The notes beneath the pieces were generated by a model. It was given only the letters and a program-made list of their open reading frames with translations. It made no database searches and was not told the DNA's origin. A stretch of DNA of 64,000 nucleotides from contig NZ_CP137920.1 in the NCBI RefSeq assembly GCF_033708015.1, positions 248,001 to 312,000 of the forward strand. Direction: 5' to 3'. A program made the translations under genes and the position numbers. This DNA comes from Proteus vulgaris (GTDB taxonomy: Bacteria > Pseudomonadota > Gammaproteobacteria > Enterobacterales > Enterobacteriaceae). Positions 1 to 9,521 of the stretch are shown piece after piece; the stretch's first letter is position 1, and each line of letters begins with the position of its first letter.

Positions 1-240
1 GGTCGCTCTAAGCCTTATCCTGATATGTTTGATAAAGCCGCCTCACTGTTAAATCTTCCTCATGAGAAAATCTTACATGTGGGAGATCACCTTGTTACAG
101 ATGTTGAGGGTGCCGTTAATAGTGGACTACAAGCGTGCTGGATCAACCTTGATAACCGTAGTTTGTTTGAAGAAGGTGAAACCAGAGTCATGCCGCATAT
201 TGAAATTACAGATTTAAGCAAACTGATAGAATTAGTTTAA
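1..240 (+). CDS. yigB: HAD-family phosphatase YigB, C-terminal part (start lies outside the window)
   Basis: The reading frame is open from base 1 and ends with TAA at 238-240, so the window holds only the last 79 codons. The visible part starts GRSKPYPDMF and contains the HAD motif IV stretch HVGDHLVTDVEGA, with the acidic pair that binds Mg2+, followed by the GLQACWIN strand typical of this family. E. coli YigB is a cytosolic HAD phosphatase that can dephosphorylate 5-amino-6-(5-phosphoribitylamino)uracil in riboflavin synthesis. As in E. coli it lies directly upstream of uvrD on the same strand. The substrate is taken from the family and cannot be read from this fragment. Confidence 0.85.
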   Translation, partial: GRSKPYPDMFDKAASLLNLPHEKILHVGDHLVTDVEGAVNSGLQACWINLDNRSLFEEGETRVMPHIEITDLSKLIELV

Positions 241-338
241 TGTGATATTTAGTAAGAATGGTGCAGATAAACGCGGTTAAAAAGGGCTTTATTTTGCATA
301 GCGCGTAAATTCCTGTTAGTTTGTTGCTTACTCTCTAT

Positions 339-358
339 TTCTGTATATATCCACAGTA
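339..358. promoter_or_regulatory. LexA (SOS) box upstream of uvrD
   Basis: The sequence CTGTATATATCCACAG at 341-356 fits the CTG-N10-CAG LexA consensus with the usual AT-rich core. It ends 28 nt before the uvrD start codon. E. coli uvrD is a LexA-controlled gene, so repression by LexA and DNA-damage induction of this helicase are expected here. Confidence 0.85.
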
Positions 359-384
359 TTTTCTTCACTAAATGATTGGTAATT

Positions 385-2541
385 ATGGACGTCTCATATC
401 TGCTAGAAGGCCTTAACGATAAACAGCGCGAAGCAGTAGCCGCACCTCGTATTAATATGCTGGTGTTAGCTGGCGCAGGCAGTGGTAAAACACGGGTACT
501 GGTGCATCGTATCGCTTGGTTATTATCTGTTGAACAAGCTTCTCCTTTTTCGATTATGGCTGTGACGTTTACCAATAAAGCCGCTGCAGAGATGCGTCAT
601 CGTATTGAAGACTTAATTGGTACAAGCCAAGGCGGTATGTGGATTGGCACTTTCCATAGCCTTGCTCATCGTTTATTACGTGCACACTATCTTGATGCAA
701 ATTTGCCACAAGATTTCCAAATTATTGACAGTGATGATCAATATCGCCTTATTCGCCGTATTGTTAAATCAATGAACCTTGATGATAAACAATGGCCTGC
801 CCGTCAAGGTATGTGGTATATCAATGGAAAAAAAGATGAAGGTTTGCGACCGCAACATATTCAAACTTATGGTAATCCTGTTGAAGCAACATGGTTAAAA
901 GTATATCAGGCATACCAAGAAGCATGTGATCGCGCGGGTCTGGTAGACTTTGCGGAGCTTTTATTACGTGCCCACGAACTTTGGCTTAATAAACCTCAAA
1001 TCTTAGAGCATTATCAAAACCGCTTTACCAATATCTTGGTTGATGAATTCCAAGATACTAACCGTATTCAATATGCATGGATAAGAATGTTAGCAGGTCA
1101 AACTGGTAAAGTGATGATTGTAGGTGATGACGACCAATCTATTTATGGTTGGCGTGGTGCACAAGTTGAGAATATTCAAAATTTCTTAAATGAGTTTCCT
1201 GGCGCAGAAACTATCCGATTAGAGCAAAATTATCGTTCTACAAGTAATATTCTAAAAGCGGCAAATGCACTCATTGCCAATAACAGTGACAGATTAGGTA
1301 AAAACCTATGGACTGAAGGGGCTGAAGGTGAGCCTATTTCGCTGTATTGTGCTTTTAATGATCTGGATGAAGCGCGTTATGTTGTCGGTCGAATTAAGCG
1401 CTGGCAAGAAGAAGGTGGTGCGCTAACCGATTGTGCCATTCTTTATCGTAGTAATGCCCAATCTCGTATAATGGAAGAGGCGTTATTACAAGCGGCGATG
1501 CCATATCGTATCTATGGTGGTCAGCGCTTCTTCGAGCGCCAAGAGATCAAAGATGCCCTCTCTTATATGCGATTAACGGCTAATCGCCATGATGATGCTT
1601 CTTTTGAACGCGTGGTGAATACACCAACACGGGGCATTGGTGATAGAACATTAGACATTGTTCGCCAAGTCGCAAGAGATAACCAAATTACCTTATGGGA
1701 AAGTGCATTACAGGTTATCGAACATAAAATGCTAGCAGGGCGTGCAACAGCCGCAATACAACGGTTCTTAGAGTTAATTGAGACGTTGGCTTCTGAAACC
1801 GCAGACATGCCACTACATGTACAAACAGACCGAATTATTCGTGATTCAGGTTTAAAAGCGATGTATGAGCAGGAAAAAGGTGAAAAAGCGCAAGCCCGTA
1901 TTGAAAACTTAGAAGAACTGGTCACGGCGACTCGCCAATTTAGCTATCAAGATGAAGACGAAGATTTAATGCCATTACAAGCGTTTCTTTCGCATGCCGC
2001 ATTAGAATCAGGCGAAAGCCAGGCGGATGCGTATCAAGATGCCGTACAGTTAATGACGCTTCATTCGGCTAAAGGGCTCGAATTTTCACAAGTCTTTATT
2101 GTGGGTGTCGAAGAAGGCATGTTCCCAAGTCAAATGTCGCTAGATGAAGGTGGACGTTTAGAAGAAGAGCGTCGCTTGGCTTATGTTGGTGTCACGCGAG
2201 CAATGAAAAAGTTAACACTCACTTATGCTGAAAATCGTCGTTTATATGGAAAAGAAGTCAGTCATCGACCTTCTCGTTTTATTGGCGAATTACCTAAAGA
2301 GTGTGTTGAAGAAGTCCGTTTACGCGCGACAGTTTCACGCCCTGTTAATCATAGTCGTTTAGGCACTCCGATTATCGGCAATGATACGGGTTATTCGCTT
2401 GGACAACGTGTGAAACACCCCAAATTTGGTGATGGCACCATTATTAATATTGAAGGTAGTGGTGAACATTGTCGATTACAAATCGCTTTTAATGGTGAAG
2501 GTATTAAATGGCTGGTGGCAGCATTTGCTCGACTGGAATAA
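385..2541 (+). CDS. uvrD: DNA helicase II (UvrD), superfamily 1A 3'-5' helicase
   Basis: This 718-residue protein matches the usual length of UvrD (720 in E. coli). It unwinds DNA in nucleotide excision repair (displacing UvrC and the incised oligonucleotide) and in MutL-dependent mismatch repair. Helicase motifs are visible in order: Walker A AGAGSGKT (about 29-36), TFTNKAAAEM (Ia), the DEFQDTN Walker B, GDDDQSIYGWRGA (III), QNYRS (IV), TLHSAKGLEF (V) and VGVTRA (VI). The C-terminal Tudor-like tail (VKHPKFGDGTI) that contacts partners is present. The ATG at 385 was chosen because it gives the conserved MDVSYLL start; an in-frame TTG at 376 lies just upstream. Transcription is probably SOS-regulated from the box at 339-358. 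mutL is also in this window at 27192. Confidence 0.97.
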   Translation: MDVSYLLEGLNDKQREAVAAPRINMLVLAGAGSGKTRVLVHRIAWLLSVEQASPFSIMAVTFTNKAAAEMRHRIEDLIGTSQGGMWIGTFHSLAHRLLRAHYLDANLPQDFQIIDSDDQYRLIRRIVKSMNLDDKQWPARQGMWYINGKKDEGLRPQHIQTYGNPVEATWLKVYQAYQEACDRAGLVDFAELLLRAHELWLNKPQILEHYQNRFTNILVDEFQDTNRIQYAWIRMLAGQTGKVMIVGDDDQSIYGWRGAQVENIQNFLNEFPGAETIRLEQNYRSTSNILKAANALIANNSDRLGKNLWTEGAEGEPISLYCAFNDLDEARYVVGRIKRWQEEGGALTDCAILYRSNAQSRIMEEALLQAAMPYRIYGGQRFFERQEIKDALSYMRLTANRHDDASFERVVNTPTRGIGDRTLDIVRQVARDNQITLWESALQVIEHKMLAGRATAAIQRFLELIETLASETADMPLHVQTDRIIRDSGLKAMYEQEKGEKAQARIENLEELVTATRQFSYQDEDEDLMPLQAFLSHAALESGESQADAYQDAVQLMTLHSAKGLEFSQVFIVGVEEGMFPSQMSLDEGGRLEEERRLAYVGVTRAMKKLTLTYAENRRLYGKEVSHRPSRFIGELPKECVEEVRLRATVSRPVNHSRLGTPIIGNDTGYSLGQRVKHPKFGDGTIINIEGSGEHCRLQIAFNGEGIKWLVAAFARLE

Positions 2542-2576
2542 GCCTCGATTAGAGTGAATGAATATTATTCTAATAT

Positions 2577-2623
2577 AAAAACACCCTTAGTGATTAGATA
2601 GATACACGGGGGTGTTTTTTTTT
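2577..2623 (+). terminator. Intrinsic terminator of uvrD
   Basis: The inverted pair AACACCC (2580-2586) and GGGTGTT (2609-2615) encloses a 22-nt loop and is followed directly by a run of T, about 40 nt after the uvrD stop codon. Confidence 0.75.
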
Positions 2624-2687
2624 AAGGGAAGCTTGCGTCGGTTAAGGAATAATCTCGTTATCTATTCTTACTTAACGGGATCTCTTA

Positions 2688-3050
2688 ATGAAGCTCACTA
2701 GTTTGTCGCATACCAACGCTTTTATTACACCAGTTACACCTTGCTCGAAAACGTCGTCTGTCTCTTTTTCGAGTAATGAATTATTGATCGAAAATATTGA
2801 GGAGATCCTTCTTGATACTTATTACCACTGTGAACCGATCAATAAATTTGAAGAAGATTTGTATTGCAAATTATTGAGACACCAGCGTGATTTTGTTCCT
2901 CGTATTAATCTCTATTACAGTGTTGTGATTAACCATATTCAATGGATTAATAACACAATATCAACAAGTGCGTATTTGTTAAAGAAGAAGAATAAAAAGA
3001 GAAAATTCTCTTCCGCGTTTATACAAATCTGTAACTTAGCGGAAGAGTGA
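2688..3050 (+). CDS. Hypothetical protein, 120 residues, family not recognised
   Basis: The frame encodes a small protein without a recognisable domain. The N-terminal 30 residues are Ser/Thr-rich and probably disordered. The middle (about 33-95) looks helical with acidic clusters (IENIEEILL, FEEDLYCKLL). A very basic stretch KKKNKKRK follows near residue 99. There is no signal peptide and no clear membrane segment. It lies between the uvrD terminator and the convergent rarD gene, where E. coli has corA, yigF and yigG. The sequence before the ATG (GGGATCTCTTA) is a poor ribosome binding site, so the start or even the gene is uncertain. I infer a lineage-specific gene and assign no function. 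Confidence 0.55.
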   Translation: MKLTSLSHTNAFITPVTPCSKTSSVSFSSNELLIENIEEILLDTYYHCEPINKFEEDLYCKLLRHQRDFVPRINLYYSVVINHIQWINNTISTSAYLLKKKNKKRKFSSAFIQICNLAEE

Positions 3051-3061
3051 GTGTTAGAGAG

Positions 3062-3955
3062 TTAGCTACGTCTTAAATGGCGTTGTGTATAAAGTGCATC
3101 AAGCGTAAAGAGGATCAACGCAACCCAAATAAAACCAAAGGTGATTAGGCGTTCTGCATCTATCTTCTCGCCATATACCATTGTCGCAAGAATAAACATC
3201 AAGGTTGGGCCAATATATTGGAAAAAGCCCAAGGTTGATAAACGTAGATGATGCGCCGCTTCTGTAAAGAGTAGTAATGGTACAGTCGTAATAATACCGG
3301 CTGCAATTAATAAGGTATTTAATGACCAACTGTTTTCCAGCATATTGCTAGTCGGCGAATGTGTGAAAAATAAAATATAAATTAAAGCAACAGGAAATAG
3401 CCATAATGTTTCTACTAGCATACCTGTTTGTGCATCGACACCTAATTTTTTACGCAGTAATCCATAAAGACCAAAAGTCACGGCGAGGCTTAACCCAATC
3501 ACGGGTACTGAACCAAAGTGCCAGAGTTGAATAAATACGCCCGTAAATGCTAAACCTACCGCTATCCATTGCATACGGCGGAAGCGCTCGCTTAAGAACA
3601 GCATACCAAACAACACGTTAACCAGTGGGTTAATAAAGTAACCAAGGCTGGCTTCTAGCATATAGCCATGGTTAACCGCCCATATATAGGTAAGCCAGTT
3701 AGTTGCGATAATGACAGCCGTTAGTGCTAAAAGAAAAATTTTTTTAGGTTGACGTATTAACTGGCGCAAATAAGGCCAATGACGACTGATAGTCATTAGA
3801 ATCAACATAAAAAAGAACGACCATAAAATACGGTGCGTTAAGATCTCTTCTGCGGGCACTTCTTGAATGCTTTTAAAATAAACAGGGGCAATACCCCAGA
3901 TCAAATAGGCGCCTAAGGCACATAAAACGCCTTTCATCGTGTTTTTCTGGCTCAT
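3062..3955 (-). CDS. rarD: EamA-family inner-membrane transporter RarD
   Basis: The 297-residue protein is almost entirely hydrophobic, with about ten predicted membrane helices in the two-fold EamA arrangement. The opening GVLCALGAYLIWGIAPVYFK is the hallmark RarD start. E. coli RarD belongs to the drug/metabolite transporter superfamily; its substrate is not established and its name comes from a chloramphenicol-sensitivity phenotype. The ATG at 3955 was preferred to an upstream in-frame ATG at 4036 because E. coli RarD starts just before the same GVL motif and the upstream 27 residues are non-conserved and polar. It is convergent with the unknown gene ending at 3050 and codirectional with yigI, as in E. 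coli. Confidence 0.92.
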   Translation of the reverse strand: MSQKNTMKGVLCALGAYLIWGIAPVYFKSIQEVPAEEILTHRILWSFFFMLILMTISRHWPYLRQLIRQPKKIFLLALTAVIIATNWLTYIWAVNHGYMLEASLGYFINPLVNVLFGMLFLSERFRRMQWIAVGLAFTGVFIQLWHFGSVPVIGLSLAVTFGLYGLLRKKLGVDAQTGMLVETLWLFPVALIYILFFTHSPTSNMLENSWSLNTLLIAAGIITTVPLLLFTEAAHHLRLSTLGFFQYIGPTLMFILATMVYGEKIDAERLITFGFIWVALILFTLDALYTQRHLRRS

Positions 3956-4100
3956 GCTATCTCTGGTATTGATGGAAAGGAAAAGTGTGACGGGGTTATC
4001 ATACCCAATGACATTATCTAATGTGTCATTAGGCATGTATTTTTACAAGTAATTAATACTAATCTAAGCATTATCGCGCGCAATGAATTTTAATAAAGGC

Positions 4101-4568
4101 TTAACCTACAATATAGGTTGCAGTCCCACTTGCAATATGAACTTGTTTTTCATTATGTAATTCAACACGAGCAACAGACACCTTATTGCCACTGCGTAAA
4201 ATATGGCTACTTGCAGTAAAATATTCTCCACGTCCTGGTCTTAAATAATCAACACGTAAGTCAATTGTGCCCATATTAGCGAGTTTTTGCTCAAGTAGCT
4301 CTTGGGATATTGGTGCTAAACGTGTTAATGCATTACCGACACAAACCAACCCTGCACTGACATCAAGTACAGACGCAATGAGTCCGCCATGTAAGATACG
4401 TTGAGCGATATTACCAACAAGTTTATCTTGATAGCGAAATTGAATTTCCGCATAGTCTTGTTCAAAGCGAACGAGCTCTAAGCCGATTAATTGATTAAAG
4501 GGCATCTTATAAACAAAAACATGACCAATTAGTGTTTGAGCCTCTTCTAATGTTAACTGTTTTTCCAT
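4101..4568 (-). CDS. yigI: Hotdog-fold acyl-CoA thioesterase YigI
   Basis: At 155 residues it equals the E. coli YigI length. The PaaI-type hotdog core is visible: [21 protein letters not shown] carries the HGG turn and the Asp of the helix that forms the active site, and [15 protein letters not shown] is the following strand pair. Members hydrolyse acyl-CoA thioesters in the cytosol; E. coli YigI acts on medium- and long-chain acyl-CoAs. The start at 4568 has a good ribosome binding site (AGAGGTT on the minus strand) and matches the family length; an upstream in-frame start at 4589 would add seven residues. It is followed by rarD on the same strand, with a 145-nt gap. Confidence 0.92.
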   Translation of the reverse strand: MEKQLTLEEAQTLIGHVFVYKMPFNQLIGLELVRFEQDYAEIQFRYQDKLVGNIAQRILHGGLIASVLDVSAGLVCVGNALTRLAPISQELLEQKLANMGTIDLRVDYLRPGRGEYFTASSHILRSGNKVSVARVELHNEKQVHIASGTATYIVG

Positions 4569-4800
4569 TTTTAGAACCTCTGTTATCACGTCATTAAGTT
4601 AATACTATGTTAATAATACATGACGAAGTCGTAATTGCACATTCGTGCTATAAATATAATGATGTAAAAATATACGAGATTTAATGGCGATTACGTGTAA
4701 AATATGGTCGCAAACGTGTAATAAAGCATATATATAAGAATTAATTCGAAAGTAAGTACTAACTTCTATATTATTCAATAATGAAACAGGATCATTAACT

Positions 4801-5673
4801 ATGCGTTACATCCGTTCTTTACTTGCGGTGGTTTTATTCTATCCAGCATGGGGATTTACATCCGAAATACAAGCATCATCTCCTGCACCGCTTGTTCAGG
4901 GCAGTATCATTTCTGGTTTATTACAAGAATATGATTCACCTTTTGTTCTTTATCCTTATGAATCCAATTATATTATTTACACTGATACCTCTGATATGAA
5001 TAAAGAGGCTATTCAAAGTTATGATTGGGGTAATAAGGCTAAAAAAGATGAGGTGAAATTTCAGCTCAGTTTGGCTTTCCCTTTATGGCGCGGTATCGCG
5101 GGTGAAAACTCTGTTTTAGCGGCATCTTATACTCAACGCTCTTGGTGGCAATTAAGTAATAAGAAAGAATCGGCTCCTTTCCGTGAGACAAATTATGAAC
5201 CACAACTTTTTCTAGGGTGGGCAACAGATTATAAATTTGCGGGGTGGACACTTCGTGAAATAGAAGCGGGTTTTAACCACGAATCGAATGGCCGATCAGA
5301 TCCCACCTCTCGTAGTTGGAACCGCGCTTATGCACGTTTTATGGCACAAAAAGGCAATTTACAGCTTGATCTAAAACCTTGGTATCGCTTTAGTGAAAGT
5401 GCTGAACGTGATGATAATCCAGAGATTAATCGCTATATGGGTTATTACCGTTTAAAAGCGGGCTATCGGTTAGGCGAAAGTGTGATCACTGCGACTGGGC
5501 GTTATAACTGGAACAGTGGTTATGGGGCGGCTGAATTAGGCTGGAGTTACCCAATTACTAAACATGTACGCTTTTATACCCAAGTATTTAGTGGTTATGG
5601 TGAATCAATGATTGATTATAATTTTCGTCAGACACGAGTTGGTGTTGGCGTGATGCTTAATGATATGCTGTAA
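4801..5673 (+). CDS. pldA: Outer-membrane phospholipase A1 (OMPLA)
   Basis: The 290-residue protein has an N-terminal hydrophobic signal sequence (about residues 5-20). The rest is rich in aromatic and alternating residues expected of a 12-stranded outer-membrane barrel. The catalytic region FNHESNGRSDPTSRSWNRAY shows the His160-Ser162 pair and Asn174 (precursor numbering), matching His142, Ser144 and Asn156 of mature E. coli OMPLA. The enzyme dimerises with Ca2+ when the asymmetry of the outer membrane is disturbed and hydrolyses phospholipids that reach the outer leaflet. It heads the pldA-recQ-pldB-yigL series on the plus strand and has its own terminator. The lysophospholipase gene pldB lies two genes downstream and could act on its products. 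Confidence 0.96.
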   Translation: MRYIRSLLAVVLFYPAWGFTSEIQASSPAPLVQGSIISGLLQEYDSPFVLYPYESNYIIYTDTSDMNKEAIQSYDWGNKAKKDEVKFQLSLAFPLWRGIAGENSVLAASYTQRSWWQLSNKKESAPFRETNYEPQLFLGWATDYKFAGWTLREIEAGFNHESNGRSDPTSRSWNRAYARFMAQKGNLQLDLKPWYRFSESAERDDNPEINRYMGYYRLKAGYRLGESVITATGRYNWNSGYGAAELGWSYPITKHVRFYTQVFSGYGESMIDYNFRQTRVGVGVMLNDML

Positions 5674-5714
5674 TTTTCCCCGTTCTGGGTTAGCATAGCC
5701 TTATAAATGATGAT

Positions 5715-5743
5715 GGCACCTTCACATTGGTGCCTTTTCTTTT
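5715..5743 (+). terminator. Intrinsic terminator after pldA
   Basis: GGCACC (5715-5720) and GGTGCC (5729-5734) form a 6-bp stem with an 8-nt loop, followed by TTTTCTTTT. It separates pldA from recQ. Confidence 0.8.
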
Positions 5744-5787
5744 ACTCCTCATCATAGTTTTTATCAGCAGCTTTTCAGAGGAACGGT

Positions 5788-7617
5788 GTGTCCACAGCAG
5801 AAGTTCTTAATTCAATGCCATCAGCACAGGCTATTTTGCGAGAAACCTTTGGTTATCAGCAATTTCGTCCTGGTCAGCAAGAAATCATCCATACTATTAC
5901 AACGGGAAGAGATTGCCTCGTCGTGATGCCGACAGGGGGGGGTAAATCCCTTTGTTATCAGATTCCAGCATTATTGCTCGATGGGGTGACGGTGGTTATT
6001 TCTCCACTAATCTCACTGATGAAAGATCAGGTCGATCAACTTTGCCTTCATGGTATTGAAGCTGCTTATTTAAATTCAACCCAAACGCGAGAAGAGCAGT
6101 TTGATGTTCAAATACGTTGTCAAAAGGGTGAAATAAGACTGTTGTATATTGCTCCTGAACGCTTAATGATGGAAAGTTTCCTTCAGCAATTAGTGCAATG
6201 GAAACCAGCATTACTTGCTGTTGATGAAGCTCACTGTATTTCACAATGGGGACATGATTTTCGTCCTGAATATCGCGGTATAGGGTTATTAAGGCAATAT
6301 CTTCCGGATGTTCCCATTATTGCATTGACGGCAACAGCCGATAATACAACACGTTACGATATTATTAATCAGCTAGCGTTGCGTGATCCTTTAATTCATA
6401 TCAGCAGTTTCGATAGACCGAATATCCGCTACACTTTAGTAGAGAAATACAAACCACTAGATCAGCTTTGGCTATTTATTCGTGGTCAGAAAGGAAAATC
6501 AGGCATTATTTACTGTAATAGTCGCAGTAAAGTCGAAGAAACAGCAGCGCGTTTGAGTAAACGCGGATTAAGTATTGCGGGTTATCATGCTGGAATGGAA
6601 ATGGCACAACGCGCTAAAGTACAAGACGCTTTTCAACGTGATGATTTACAAATTGTGGTTGCCACTGTCGCCTTTGGTATGGGGATAAATAAACCTAATG
6701 TCCGATTTGTGGTTCACTTTGATATTCCGCGAAATATTGAGTCTTATTATCAAGAAACAGGACGTGCTGGGCGAGATGGACTGCCCGCAGAGGCGGTATT
6801 ATTTTACGATCCTGCTGATATGGCGTGGTTGCGTCGTTGCTTAGATGAAAAACCAGAAAGTGATCAAAAAGCCATTGAAATGCATAAGCTTAATGCGATG
6901 GGGGCATTTGCTGAAGCTCAAACTTGCCGACGGTTAGTACTGCTAAATTACTTCGATGAACATCGACAGAATGCCTGTGGTAACTGTGATATTTGCCTTG
7001 ATCCCCCTAAGCAATATGATGGTTTAGTGGATGCACAAAAAGCATTGTCCTGTATTTATCGTACGGGTCAGCACTTTGGTATTGGTTATATTGTTGAAAT
7101 TTTAAGAGGCGCGAATAATCAGCGTATTCGAGATTTGGGACACGATACATTACCAGTTTATGGTATTGGTAAAGCGCAAAGCCATGAACATTGGGTAAGT
7201 GTGATCCGCCAGCTTATTCATTTAGGTATGGTGACACAAAATATTGTCCATCGCTCTGCATTACAACTGACAGAGATGGCAAGACCGATCTTACGTGGTG
7301 AAGTGCCATTACAATTAGCCGTACCGAGATTATTAAGCCCGACAAAAAGCCGTAATCAACAAACAAAAAGTACCCATAGACAGTATGATAGAAAACTCTT
7401 TGCGAAACTACGTAAATTACGTAAGTCTATTGCTGATGAGGAAAATATTCCGCCATTTGTCGTCTTTAATGATGTCACATTGATTGAAATGGCAGAACAA
7501 TGCCCCGTTTACCCAGATGAATTGTTATTAATAAACGGTGTTGGACAACGAAAATTAGAACGCTTTGGACCCGCTTTTATGACACTCATTCGTGACCATA
7601 TTGAGGGCTTCGAATAA
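5788..7617 (+). CDS. recQ: ATP-dependent 3'-5' DNA helicase RecQ
   Basis: The product has 609 residues, exactly the E. coli length. It acts in the RecF recombination pathway and unwinds forked and joint DNA. Visible domains: helicase domain 1 with Walker A MPTGGGKSLCYQ and the DEAH box VDEAHCISQWGHDFRPEY; domain 2 with the arginine-finger region QETGRAGRDG; the RQC zinc module with its cysteines in AQTCRRL, ACGNCDIC; the winged helix; and a C-terminal HRDC domain (KLFAKLRKLRKSIADEE onward). The start is GTG at 5788, preceded by AGAGGAAC. pldB follows after 18 nt, so recQ, pldB and yigL probably form one transcript. rhtC and rhtB, which separate recQ and pldB in E. coli, are absent. Confidence 0.97.
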   Translation: MSTAEVLNSMPSAQAILRETFGYQQFRPGQQEIIHTITTGRDCLVVMPTGGGKSLCYQIPALLLDGVTVVISPLISLMKDQVDQLCLHGIEAAYLNSTQTREEQFDVQIRCQKGEIRLLYIAPERLMMESFLQQLVQWKPALLAVDEAHCISQWGHDFRPEYRGIGLLRQYLPDVPIIALTATADNTTRYDIINQLALRDPLIHISSFDRPNIRYTLVEKYKPLDQLWLFIRGQKGKSGIIYCNSRSKVEETAARLSKRGLSIAGYHAGMEMAQRAKVQDAFQRDDLQIVVATVAFGMGINKPNVRFVVHFDIPRNIESYYQETGRAGRDGLPAEAVLFYDPADMAWLRRCLDEKPESDQKAIEMHKLNAMGAFAEAQTCRRLVLLNYFDEHRQNACGNCDICLDPPKQYDGLVDAQKALSCIYRTGQHFGIGYIVEILRGANNQRIRDLGHDTLPVYGIGKAQSHEHWVSVIRQLIHLGMVTQNIVHRSALQLTEMARPILRGEVPLQLAVPRLLSPTKSRNQQTKSTHRQYDRKLFAKLRKLRKSIADEENIPPFVVFNDVTLIEMAEQCPVYPDELLLINGVGQRKLERFGPAFMTLIRDHIEGFE

Positions 7618-7635
7618 AGCCAATAAGGAGAGCCA

Positions 7636-8640
7636 ATGACAGCCACTCTGTTTAAATATTCGTGGTTATCGCGTGAAAAGCAGTTTTCTGCATTTACGAA
7701 TGGCGTCTTATTAGATTTTTGGGGGCAACGTGAAGAGGGTGAGTTTGTTGGTGTCGATGGCGTCAAAATTCGCTATGTTCATTGGCGCTCACCATCGCAC
7801 AATAAAGCACTGGTTATTGCTTCAGGCCGTAGCGAAAGCTATGTAAAGTACCCTGAAGTTGCATTCGATTTCTTTCACTCAGGCTATGATGTTTTTCTTC
7901 TCGATCATCGAGGACAAGGGCTTTCTGGCAGATTATTAGAAGATACGCAAAAAGGGCATGTAGAAAAGTTCAGTGATTATATCGATGATTTCTCGACGTT
8001 CGTCGAAACGGTAGTGCTACCTTTTCAATACCCACATTATTTTGCATTAGCTCACTCAATGGGCGGTGCTATCTTAGCGGGATATCTTCTAAAGCAAACT
8101 CATGTTTTTAAAGCCGCGGCATTAAGTGCGCCAATGTTTGGTATAAAATTACCCATCCCTCGCTGGGTGGCTAATTTTTTAGTTAACCGAGCAGAACAAA
8201 GTCAATCTGAAAGAAATAACTACGCGGTATCTACAGGTAAATGGTTTCCACTGCCTTTTATCCTTAATGTGTTAACACATAGTCATGAGCGATATCGCCG
8301 ATATTTACGTTATTATGCTGATTTTCCAGAACTACGATTAGGCGGTCCTACTTATCATTGGATGGGGGAAAGTCTAAAAATGGGAGATGGGTTAATTGAA
8401 CATGCGGGAGAGATTAATACCCCTCTATTAGTGCTCGAGGCAGAGCAGGATAAGGTGGTAGATAATCAAGAGCTAAGGGCTTTCTGTGAACGTTATAGTC
8501 AGTCCAGAACAAGAGAAGAAAAGCAAAAATTGCCACTGGTGATTGAAGGTGCGCATCATGAAATCTTGTTCGAAATAGATAAGCTACGCTCACAAGCATT
8601 AAATGAAATCTGTGAGTTTTATGATAAGCATTTATTTTAA
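7636..8640 (+). CDS. pldB: Lysophospholipase L2
   Basis: This 334-residue alpha/beta-hydrolase has the nucleophile elbow AHSMGGA, a G/A-x-S-x-G type motif, and late in the chain a DKVV aspartate region and an EGAHHE histidine that can complete a Ser-Asp-His triad. PldB removes the remaining acyl chain from lysophospholipids at the inner membrane. There is no signal peptide. A ribosome binding site AAGGAG lies before the ATG. It sits 18 nt after recQ and 12 nt before yigL, which suggests co-transcription. Confidence 0.94.
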   Translation: MTATLFKYSWLSREKQFSAFTNGVLLDFWGQREEGEFVGVDGVKIRYVHWRSPSHNKALVIASGRSESYVKYPEVAFDFFHSGYDVFLLDHRGQGLSGRLLEDTQKGHVEKFSDYIDDFSTFVETVVLPFQYPHYFALAHSMGGAILAGYLLKQTHVFKAAALSAPMFGIKLPIPRWVANFLVNRAEQSQSERNNYAVSTGKWFPLPFILNVLTHSHERYRRYLRYYADFPELRLGGPTYHWMGESLKMGDGLIEHAGEINTPLLVLEAEQDKVVDNQELRAFCERYSQSRTREEKQKLPLVIEGAHHEILFEIDKLRSQALNEICEFYDKHLF

Positions 8641-8652
8641 TCAGGAATGTGT

Positions 8653-9453
8653 ATGTATTCGATAGTCGCTTCAGATCTTGATGGCACATTGTTATCACCT
8701 AATCATGTATTAACTCCCTATACGCAAGAAACTCTGCACCTACTTATTAATAAAGGCGTGCATTTTGTATTTGCAACAGGCCGTCATCATGTCGATGTTG
8801 CTCAAATTCGTGATGGATTAGGCATTAACGCGTATATGATAACGTCTAATGGTGCACGAGTGCATAACACTCATGGCGACCTTATTTTTAGCCAAGATCT
8901 TGAGCCTGAAATTGCTTATGATTTGGCGCTTATGGTTTTTGATCACCCTGAAATTGAAACTAATATTTATGCCAGTGACTACTGGTATGTTAATAAGGAG
9001 ATGCCAGGGGCTTGTGAGTTTTTTCGAGAATCAGACTTTGGCTATGAGCTATATTGTAAAACAGGATTTCCAACCACTCATGTCTGTAAGGTCTTCTTCA
9101 CCTCTGATGATCATGAACTATTACTGAAACTAGAAAATGAAATTAATCAGCGTTGGGGTGATAAGGTTAATGTAAGTTTCTCACTGCGTAATTGCTTAGA
9201 AGTGATGGCAGGCGGTGTATCTAAAGGTGAGGCATTAGAGAAAGTGGCTGAACTGATGCAACACTCTGCGAAAGATGCTATTGCATTTGGTGATGGTATG
9301 AACGACAAAGAGATGCTACAGATGGCGGGTAAAGGTTGTATTATGGAAAATGCACACCAGACATTAAAAGATCTGCTACCTAATATGGAAGTGATTGGCA
9401 CGAATGCCGATGACGCCGTTCCTCATTATTTACGTAAGCTATATCAAGTGTGA
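8653..9453 (+). CDS. yigL: HAD-family (Cof type) sugar/pyridoxal-phosphate phosphatase YigL
   Basis: The 266-residue protein opens with the catalytic HAD motif I SDLDGTLLSP, has the motif II region FATGRHHVD, the Cof-type cap in the middle, and ends with motif IV AFGDGMNDKEML followed by GTNADDAVPHYLRKLY. E. coli YigL dephosphorylates sugar phosphates and pyridoxal phosphate and helps relieve glucose-phosphate stress through the SgrS regulon. The second ATG (8653) was chosen over 8647 because the AGGA element lies 8 nt before it and E. coli YigL starts at the same residue. It is the last gene of the recQ-pldB-yigL run. Confidence 0.94.
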   Translation: MYSIVASDLDGTLLSPNHVLTPYTQETLHLLINKGVHFVFATGRHHVDVAQIRDGLGINAYMITSNGARVHNTHGDLIFSQDLEPEIAYDLALMVFDHPEIETNIYASDYWYVNKEMPGACEFFRESDFGYELYCKTGFPTTHVCKVFFTSDDHELLLKLENEINQRWGDKVNVSFSLRNCLEVMAGGVSKGEALEKVAELMQHSAKDAIAFGDGMNDKEMLQMAGKGCIMENAHQTLKDLLPNMEVIGTNADDAVPHYLRKLYQV

Positions 9454-9462
9454 TCCCTTCTA

Positions 9463-9503
9463 AAAAAAGGCGAGCAAAATATGTTGTTCGCCTTTTTCTT
9501 TTT
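9463..9503. terminator. Bidirectional terminator between yigL and the fimbrial operon
   Basis: AAAGGCGAGCAA (from 9466) and TTGTTCGCCTTT (to 9495) form a long stem. T-runs flank it on both strands, so it can end yigL on the plus strand and the fimbrial operon on the minus strand. Confidence 0.85.
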
Positions 9504-9521
9504 AAATCCATCTACATCTCG

